Part shown: positions 56,600 to 64,000 of the stretch, one piece after another
Layout of the letters: each line of letters starts with the position of its first letter
How positions within the stretch are numbered: the first letter of the stretch is position 1
Origin: Boswellia sacra
Taxonomy: Eukaryota > Streptophyta > Magnoliopsida > Sapindales > Burseraceae
Length of the DNA: 64,000 bases
Direction: 5' to 3'
Assembly: GCA_013180625.2 (NCBI GenBank)
Contig: SNVD02013700.1
Coordinates: 19,464-83,463, forward strand
Notes under the pieces: model-generated
Told to the model about the DNA's origin: nothing
The model's database searches: none
Seen by the model: only the letters and a program-made list of their open reading frames with translations
Translations under genes and position numbers: made by a program

Positions 56600-58304
56600 C
56601 GTATACACTCTCCTACCTCATTGAATCATAATCCTTTATCTGAACCTCAAATGGTCATTTGCTCAAGGCACAATATCTTCGAACCCTGTAAAATTCTTGA
56701 CCTTCACACCACCATTTCAACTTCCTTCGTTGACTTTGAACCTACTACCAACCTGCAAGCTCAAAAATTTGCTCATTGGAGTAAAACTATGAGTGAAGAA
56801 TATGATGCACTCATAAAAAAATCAACCTAGACCCTTGTTCCCTCCCACCACACAAAATATTTTTAGGTGTAAATGGATATTTAAGATAAAGCGAAACCTA
56901 GATGGACCAGTTGCACGTTATAAAGCTGGTCTTATAGCCAAAGGGTTTCATCAAAGACATGGTGTTGATTTTATTGACACATCTAGTCCAGTTGTCAGGC
57001 TGACGATAGTTTGCCTAATCTTAAGTCTTGTTGTCTTTAAAAGTTGGCAATTACGACAAGTGAATGTGAATAATGCTTTTTTGCAAGGTTCACTTTCAGA
57101 TGATGTCTTCATGCAACAACCACCAAGATTTGTAAATCAACAGTTTCCTCATCATGTGTGCAAACTTTGAAAAGCAATTTATGGTCTTCGTCAAGCACCG
57201 AGAGCTTGGTATCATGAGTTGAAATCTTTTCTACTTCTGCATGGTTTTATGAATTCGAAATCCAATAGCCCTCTCTTTATTTTTTCTCGTGGCCAGATGC
57301 TTATATATTTGTTGGTGTATGTTGACGACATTATCATCGCAGGAAACCATCACTCTTCCATCAAGCTATTTATAAAAACTATGGTTGAACGGTTCTCACT
57401 TAAGGATCTTGGATCCCTCAGTTATTTTCTTAGCATTGAGGCCACTTATACTCTACATGGTTTGTTTCTATCTCAGCAAAAGTATATCAATAATATTTTT
57501 ATTGAAACATAAAATGCATGAAGCCAATGAAGTTGTCACGCCTTTTTCTCTCACCGCTACACTCAAGCCAATGAAACACAATATCGACAAGTTATTGGTT
57601 CTTTGCGAAATCTGTCTTTCACCTGTCCTAACATTTTATTTTTTGTTAATAAACTTTCTCAGTTTATGCATTGCCCTTCCTCAATTCATTGGTCTACAGT
57701 TAAACGGCTTTTGCGCTATCTCAAATGGACCAGTCATTTTGGACTTTTACTTCAAAAACAATCATCTTCTAGTCTTCATGCCTTTACTGATTCTGATTAG
57801 GTAGGAAATCTTGATGATCGCATGTTCACTTCTACATATGTTATTTTCCTTGGTGGAAATCCAATCTGTTGGCACTCCAAAAAGCAAAGGACAATTGCTT
57901 ATTCTTCGACAGAGGCTAAATATCGAGCCATATCCTCTACAGCAGCTGAGTTAAATTAGATTACAAATCTTCTATAAGAATTAAAAGTTCAGTTGCACTC
58001 CACTCCAACGATCTACTGTGATAATATTGGTGCCACATATGTGTTTCAAAATCTTATCTTCCAGTCTCACATGAAACATGTTGCCATTGACTTTCACTTT
58101 GTTCATGATCAAGTGCTCAATAATCGTTTACGAGTTACTCATGTTCACTCTAATGATCAATTGACTAATTCTCTCACCAAACCCCTTGTCGCAAGTCGTT
58201 TCTTTGTCATTGATCCAAGCTTGGTCTTCGTGAAAGAAGCCCAATCTTGCAAGGGCATAATAGAGAGCAATCTTAGGAAGCAATCAAAGGCTAAATATAT
58301 GTGA
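56600..58304 (+). pseudogene. Ty1/Copia pol pseudogene (RT-RNase H)
   Basis: Plus-strand Copia RT with stops and frameshifts: KFAHWSKTMSEEYDALIKKS near 56770, RCKWIFKIKRNLDGPVARYK near 56864, AGLIAKGFHQRHGVDF, VNNAFLQGSLSDDVFMQQPP near 57065, catalytic LVYVDDIIIAGN near 57315, FSLKDLGSLSYFL. RNase H follows near 57840-58290 (YCDNIGATYVFQN, HMKHVAIDFHFVHDQV). The N-terminal gag, protease and integrase are absent. It is a truncated, decayed copy, probably Ale-like. Confidence 0.9.
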
Positions 58305-58465
58305 TTGACTTCCTGTATATGTGTGATTCCATTGTATTAATTTCTAATGTAATTCCCTTGAATTGTCCACAATTATAGGACTGAAATCAAGGATTATATA
58401 AAGACCATACACAAGCTAATGAAAACACACATAACAATATTCTTTAGTTTCTCTGAACTCTTTTA
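58305..58465 (+). repeat. Probable truncated Copia 3' LTR
   Basis: AT-rich sequence after the Copia stop with 'gattatataaagaccatacacaagc' (TATA-like) and then 'ttctttagtttctctgaactcttttag', where it abuts F-box-associated coding sequence. No second copy is available for comparison. Confidence 0.35.
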
Positions 58466-58467
58466 GT

Positions 58468-59213
58468 GTGTATAACCCTTCCATGCGAGAGTTCAAGCAA
58501 ATACCAAATTTTCCACCTATGCTGTCTTATTTATATGGCTTGGGTTACACACAATACTCTATCGATGACCATAAACTTGTTCTAGTAAATTATAATAAAG
58601 GAGTCGTGCATGTATTCTCTCTGAAGGGAAGTTTTTGGAAAATTGTTCCTCTTGCTTTTCCTCTTTCTCATGCCGATCTTATGAATGTAATACTCTACAC
58701 GTACAAGAAGCCTCAAACTGAAACCATCTATTGGGTGGGTGACAATCTTAATAGTGGTCTTTGCATGGTAGTGGTATTTGATTTAGTGGAAGAGAAGTTC
58801 ATGGCATTGCCCATGTCGCCTCTTGATAATGTGGAATTAAATTTTGGAGTTAAATTTATGGGAGGTCATCTTGGCATGATTGCATACTACGGTTGGATTA
58901 TTGATGGGTGCTTCTGGTTTATGAAACGATACAGTATGAATGAATCTTGGACAAAAATTTCAATAGCCAGGCTTGGAGGACAGTTACACCATTGCTTTTC
59001 TTCAAGGAAAGTGATGTAGAGTTGTTTTATTTAGATCAAGAGCAATTGGTACTCTACGAGATGAAGGATGGAACATGTAAGGATGTAGAGATTGAAGGCC
59101 TTTCATTTGCAAATAAATACTTAACTTATTATAATGTGCTGGTATGTGCAGAAAGCCTTGTCTTACCCAATTACAACAATAGTAATCTAACGATTCAAGA
59201 TATCAATCTATAA
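58468..59213 (+). pseudogene. F-box-associated (FBA) domain fragment, frameshifted
   Basis: The frame from 58468 encodes YNPSMREFKQIPNFPP, GLGYTQYSIDDHKLVLVNYN, VHVFSLKGSFWKIV and FDLVEEKFMALPMSP, the usual order of plant F-box-associated interaction domains, which select substrates for SCF ubiquitin ligases. A one-base frameshift near 58980 moves the rest to another frame (LLFFKESDVELFYLDQEQLV ... LTIQDINL, stop 59211). The F-box itself is missing: upstream is Copia LTR-like sequence. It is a truncated host-gene remnant. Confidence 0.75.
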
Positions 59214-62200
59214 TTTTCTGTTAATTTGTATGCTTTCCATTTATTTTCACATTATGCCTCTCCTGATTTGAGCTTTCTTAAGCTTTTACAATCTTTCTTC
59301 TTTCACTTATTATCAATTAACCACCAAAATATATTTGCATTTTACTCAATTTCAGATTAGGAGACATTATGCATGTTGGTTTAATATAATTTAATTTCTT
59401 TTCCAATCGTGCATATAATCTACTAACCAATGGTATTGCATTAACTGTGTAATTAAGGATTTCATGATTTTCATTGCACCAAATGAATTCATAACTGCTT
59501 GATATTTGGTATGTTTATTATATTCGATTGTGATAGCCAAGATACATTAGGTTCAATACTCCACACCTCAACTCTCTAAGAAAACATGATTTCATCCTTG
59601 TAAGCAAAAATTAGTAGGTGTTGTTGTGAAATTTTGCCTTTTCACAAGTCACAAGCATGGAACACGAACTAATCCGTCACAGTCACAACCTTACCTACCA
59701 TAATTGCACTAGTATATGTGTTGATGCCAAAATTTCAACCCTTCGGAATAACTTGCCTAATTTAATTTGGTAACTCCCAAAGCGATAATCGGGACTGACA
59801 CACTAAGCACTCTACAAAATAGAAAGAAATTAGAGGACTTGCCAGTAGGGTTGCCGGCTAAGACCCTCCGATGCTCAAGTCAAGAATCGCTACAAGTGAA
59901 TTTTTTGCTGGAGCACCTGATGAGAATAACGTACCTCCTTAAGTCTTTTTTTTAGGGTCTTTAGCACTAAATCCATGTTCAACACGAATCCTTACTTTAG
60001 GAGAGAAAATCCTCTTATCATTATTTTTCCTCTTCTGATTTGATTTGATTTGTCCACAATATTTCTTTAAGGAAATATCCTTCCTTTTTATTGATATCGA
60101 TTCTGATTTCGTTCCCAGTCTAACTAAGTAATTGGAATAATTTATTTCCAATTTCGATTATTGACAGCTCTTAGGAATCAAACTTAAATAGGAAAGAGTC
60201 AATTAGGATATTCACATACAAAATAAGAATATCAATATTTAAATTAGAAAATACCGAATAGGATTATTCCGTATTGAGTGACGCCGAGTGAAATAATTAT
60301 CAAATAGTTATTCGTGAATATTTACTTTGTGGACCACCTGAGATATAAGCTGACTTGGAAGGTTCAAAACTCCAATTATCGAAATTATTGAACAACTAAT
60401 CGGCAGTTCATTATATAAAGAATTCATCTTGTTTATTGGAGATGGGCCTGTTTACTTTCTATTCCTCGGCCTAGTCGAACTTCATTTGACCTTTCAATAT
60501 TGCACTTTTGATGGCCTGGCTTATTAGATAGATGCGGAGCCCACAATTCCTTCAATAAAGTGAGCCAATTCAGCAACTTCCATCAGGCTATGTCCCTTGA
60601 TTCTCAAACGGAGTTCTTACATGTATTTCGGCAGTCTAGCACACCTTTCAATCAATCCATACTCTAACCTTTATACAATCTATTCGGCACTTCCGAAAAC
60701 AATCCATTCAGTAATTCCAATTGATCCAACCCATCCTTGAACTTAAAGCGTTATTTACTCAGCAAATTATTCGGGAATTCAGACCACATTGTCGATATAT
60801 ATTCAATAAAAAATATAGCCTCTACATAAGCCCCTCAAGTTTCTAAGATTTTGAAGAAATCTATAGGAGCTTCTAAATTCTCTGCTGAGTAAACAAATTT
60901 AAAGTGAGATAATAAACTGAGTTTTTGTATTCGGTACTCGCAAGTTTTTTTGGTACTCGAAATTTCTAATTGGAGATCTTGGCCTCTTTGTTAACTTGTC
61001 ATTCATTTGTCTTCTGCATGTTGGTTTTCACATTTTCAATAACTTGACTGGTACATAGCATTCGGTAGTGCAGGATGATATGTACTCCGTTTTCTATACT
61101 CGGTTCTGCCAACTTCCTTCACTTGTAAAAACATCTATTCCCGTTTGTAAATGATCTCTGGCATGGATACACATGTTTCGAAAGTAAGGAATCTCTGTCG
61201 AGATTTGGATTCGGAGCAAGACAAGCTGAATGAATCTAACATAATGAACTTTGAGCTCAAGAAGCAACTTGGGTTGTCTCAACAAATTATTGAACTCACA
61301 TCTCAACTTGCTTATGCTATACAGCACGGACAATTGCAGCTAAGAATTTTATTTTTGTGTAGCAAATGTGACATCCATCTTGGTAATAGAGTCATCCTTC
61401 GCCTTGTATTCGGAACTCCACGTTCCACAAACTAAATTAATTGGATGAAATGTGAGGCTGAGTTTGGCATATTCCAACTCGATTCTACTGTAATCATGGC
61501 AAGCTTTGCGCCAACTATTTTATTCGACGAAGTGAGTTCTTTATCACAATATAAGTTCAATAGAATTAAACATAAATAATTAATCTATATGGAAATTCAC
61601 ACTAGGATTTAACCAATTGGTTTTGTCCCATACGAAAATTTTAAATAATGACTTGCTTTGTATAGAGCCAAATCAGAGTCTTATTTTGTTTTGTGTTTGG
61701 TAGAATTAAACTAAATAGCTTATTCTACTCAGAAATTTATCAATGGAATTAAATATAATTAATATTTATTCCATTCTAAATTGTTTTTTAAAATAAAATT
61801 AAAGTAATGGACTTTATCTCATTCTAAATAAATGTTGCGATGGAACTTTAGTGTCCAAAAATTTTATAGTAGGACTAAATCAGGCGTATATATCCTACCC
61901 AAGGGGAATATCCAATCCCTCTTTATTCGGAACTCTGGAGAGTCACTAATTTATTTTCGTAGGAGGAACTGCACTGCTCCATACATGCAGTTTTAATAAG
62001 GGTATGTCCTTTTTTTTTTTTTTTTATAAATCCTACTTGGCCCTTGCGCCCATACAAGGCCACAATGAGGACTTATCTTGGCTCAGTCGTAGGTGGAATT
62101 ATCTTATTCAGAATAAGACTCCAAAGTTAGACAAGATAAAGCAACTCTGTGAGGTTGTTCCAACATGAAAATAAACTTCTGAATGAACATTTTATTCATA

Positions 62201-62418
62201 TAATAAGAAATATCCATACCCTCACATATATTTGGAAGGGCTTTATTCATTTCATCAATGAAAGATTAAGAAATATAGGACCCTAACAGAATTTCTTCTG
62301 TAGGGTTTTTATTCAAAAATTAAAAAGACCCCAACAAGATTTCTTTTTTAGGGCTTTATTTTATTTTGAAATTGGAAGACTAAAAACAAAATACTAAGAA
62401 GACTAAAAAAATATTGAC
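59214..62418. other. Non-coding interval, probably LTR and internal remnants of a Tat-type Gypsy element
   Basis: No assignable protein. Features: 'cggcctagtcgaac' (60477), several 'attcgg(c/t)a' words between 60600 and 61450, a T20 run near 62010, and a repeated phrase 'ggaccctaacagaatttcttctgtagggttttt' / 'gaccccaacaagatttcttttttagggcttta' at 62279-62355. A plus-strand frame at 61151-61435 looks coiled-coil-like (VRNLCRDLDSEQDKLNES) but is probably chance. Since the integrase upstream on the minus strand ends at 62419, this interval would be the 3' UTR and 3' LTR of that element. Confidence 0.45.
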
Positions 62419-63209
62419 CTACTCATAGTACTTCCAAAGCATATCAGCATTTCATGGTCGCTTCACTACTGTCCCATCCAGATAGGCTATTTTGTAACTC
62501 CATGGTCACATAACATGAGTCACCTTATAGAGTCCCTCCCAATTCGGGCCCAGTGACCCTTCCCCTGATTCTTGAGTCTTCAAGATCACTTTCTGAGAAC
62601 TAAGTCACCAACTTGGAACTTTAGAGCTCTAACTTTTCTATCATAGTACTTAGCAGCCCGTTGTTGATAAGAAGCCAATTTGATTGCAGCATCCTCTCAC
62701 TTTTCCTCAAGTAAATCGAAACACATGGTCATTTGCCTTGGGTTCTCATCTTCATCAAACTACTGTGTTTGGTATGATGAGATCCCTATCTCTGTCGGGA
62801 TTACCGCCTCTGCTTTGAAAGCCAATAAGAAAGGAATTTCATTTGTTGCGGTTCTAGGAGTAGTTTGGAATGCCCAAAGAACTTGCGGCATTTCATCCGC
62901 CCGTGCCCCCTTCTTTTTCTCCAACTTAGTCTTCAATATGTGCTTGATAGCCTTATTTGCAGCCTCAACTTGCCCATTAGACTGAGGGTGAGCTGGAGAT
63001 TAAAAGCAATGATCAATTTTAAATTCCGAACAGAATTTTTGAAACTTTCCATTATCAAATTGCTTTCCGTTATCAATTATAGGAACATGTGGAATTTCGA
63101 ACTGGCATATTATATTCTTCCATATAAAATTTGTTGTTTTCTTCTCAGTGATCTTCACCAAGGGTTTTGCTTCCACCCATTTAGTAAAATAGTCAACCGC
63201 AATAGTTGC
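62419..63209 (-). pseudogene. Ty3/Gypsy Tat-lineage integrase pseudogene
   Basis: Minus strand: AVDYFTKWVEAKPLVKITEK, IIDNGKQFDNGKFQKFCSEF (second Asp), a stop near 63000, QSNGQVEAANKAIKHILKT-like sequence (catalytic Glu), GARADEMPQVLWAFQTTPRT, NEIPFLLAFKAEAVIPTEIG, and the C-terminal GPNWEGLYKV and RP-stop-NADMLWKYYE. This combination (W.tttpr.atg.tpf.l.yg.ea.iP.E) is typical of Tat/Ogre-type Gypsy elements. The frame is cut by a CACTA terminus at 63210. Confidence 0.88.
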
Positions 63210-64000
63210 CACTACAACAAAAAAGGTTTTTTGTGTCGGCCGAAAAATGACACATATCACAATACATGTCGGTTTTCGCGCGACATAAATGGCCTTGACA
63301 CGTATTCTATACGTGTCACTTGGTCAAACCGACACAGGCATACGTGTCTTTCAAAAATAGACATGTATTAACAAATATGTGTCACATAGTAATAGATTTT
63401 ATCAAATATGTGTCAGTCAGTAAGTGACACATATTTTGTGTCGGTCAAAAAATGACATAATTTATCGAATTTTACTAAATATATGTCTGTCAATAAGTGA
63501 CACATATGTTGTGTCGGTCAATGAACGACATACTAGTGTCATTCCTCGACCGACACATATGGACTCCTGAAACATATGTGTCATTCTCTGACCGACATAT
63601 AATTCATTCACTAAGTGACACATATTCTATATTTTCGTGTAACTTTATGTGTCGGTTTTTGGTCGACACTTAAATTTAAAAAATATTTAATACGTGTGAT
63701 TCTCTGACTGACATATACTTCATACACTAGTGACACATATTCCATTTTTTCGTGTAACCTTTATGTGTCAGTTTTTTGCCGACACATATCTTTTAAAAAT
63801 ATATAATACGTGTCAGGATGTGCTCATCCTGACACGTATTATATATTTTTTTATTTTAAAAAGTACATAAAACTCATGAATAAGCATACAAGAAACCAAA
63901 TAAGCAATAATACATAAAACTCAACAGAGCAATAACAGACAAAGGAATCAACTAGGATTTGTAGTCAAAGTATATAAAATGGCATATGTGGCAATGCATT
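63210..64000. mobile_element. CACTA-type element, left terminal region (continues right of window)
   Basis: Starts CACTACAACAAAAAAGG inside the Tat integrase, then a dense array of TGTGTCGGTC / GACACATA words in both orientations (for example 63430-63640). Again each unit pairs with its neighbour (TGTGTCGG...CCGACACA). No coding is seen before the window ends. Confidence 0.8.

Noticed and set aside
61151..61435. A 94-codon plus-strand frame with coiled-coil appearance
   Set aside because: Short, with no match to a family I know, and antisense to an inferred retrotransposon 3' region; chance is the simpler explanation.
63000..63260. An N-terminal extension (MICVIFRPTQKTFFVV) on the Tat integrase frame
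   Set aside because: Those residues are encoded by the CACTA terminus and subterminal array, joined to the integrase frame by chance.

Overview
This is a repeat-dense plant nuclear region, most likely from a eudicot. It holds Athila, chromovirus-like and Tat Ty3/Gypsy elements, a Copia remnant, CACTA DNA transposons with CACTACAAGAAAAA-type ends, and spliced fragments of plant housekeeping genes. I found no intact single-copy host gene, rRNA, tRNA or CRISPR array. All calls come from reading the sequence; no search was run.

Layout. 1-1412: right end of a CACTA element with subterminal repeats. 1413-6149: minus-strand wreck of a chromovirus-like Gypsy element, split by another repeat (about 2150-3070) that recurs inverted at 21897-22860. 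6150-9784: non-coding sequence with at most two weak exon candidates. 9785-21896: an Athila-type element on the plus strand (copy 1). 22860-24518: AT-rich sequence and a minisatellite. 24519-27214: a truncated minus-strand copy of the same family (copy 3). 27215-56477: a large apparent CACTA element (about 16.7 kb without its nested insertion) packed with same-strand host gene fragments: aconitase, UPF1 helicase, ATG8, V-ATPase subunit B, TGS1, a WDR4/TRM82-like WD protein, and several exons I cannot name. A second full-length Athila copy (36630-49207, copy 2, minus strand, 5-bp target duplication CTTCC) is nested inside it. 56478-58465: decayed Copia pol. 58468-59213: frameshifted F-box-associated domain. 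59214-62418: LTR-like remnants. 62419-63209: minus-strand Tat-type integrase cut by a third CACTA end that runs off the window.

Main result. The Athila family here lacks a recognisable env-like gene. In its place, between integrase and the 3' LTR, it carries two extra sense-strand genes. The first is a roughly 184-residue protein with a basic KRRRAKR block followed by a Cys cluster, resembling in architecture the cysteine-rich nucleic-acid-binding proteins of carlaviruses. The second is a full-length LOG-type protein (cytokinin riboside 5'-monophosphate phosphoribohydrolase) with an intact PGGYGTLEE motif. Both are open in copies 1 and 2 although gag-pol there is broken many times, and remnants of both occur in copy 3. 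A 67-bp tandem array carrying CACGTG G-boxes lies between them. This suggests a retrotransposon family that took up a cassette able to affect host nucleic-acid regulation and cytokinin activation. The element structure and LOG identity are strongly supported; the viral relationship of the first gene is an inference.

Second result. The 27.2-56.5 kb unit looks like a gene-shuffling (Pack-type) CACTA element that collected exons with introns from at least six host loci, all on one strand, behind an exon that looks like a plastid or mitochondrial targeting peptide.
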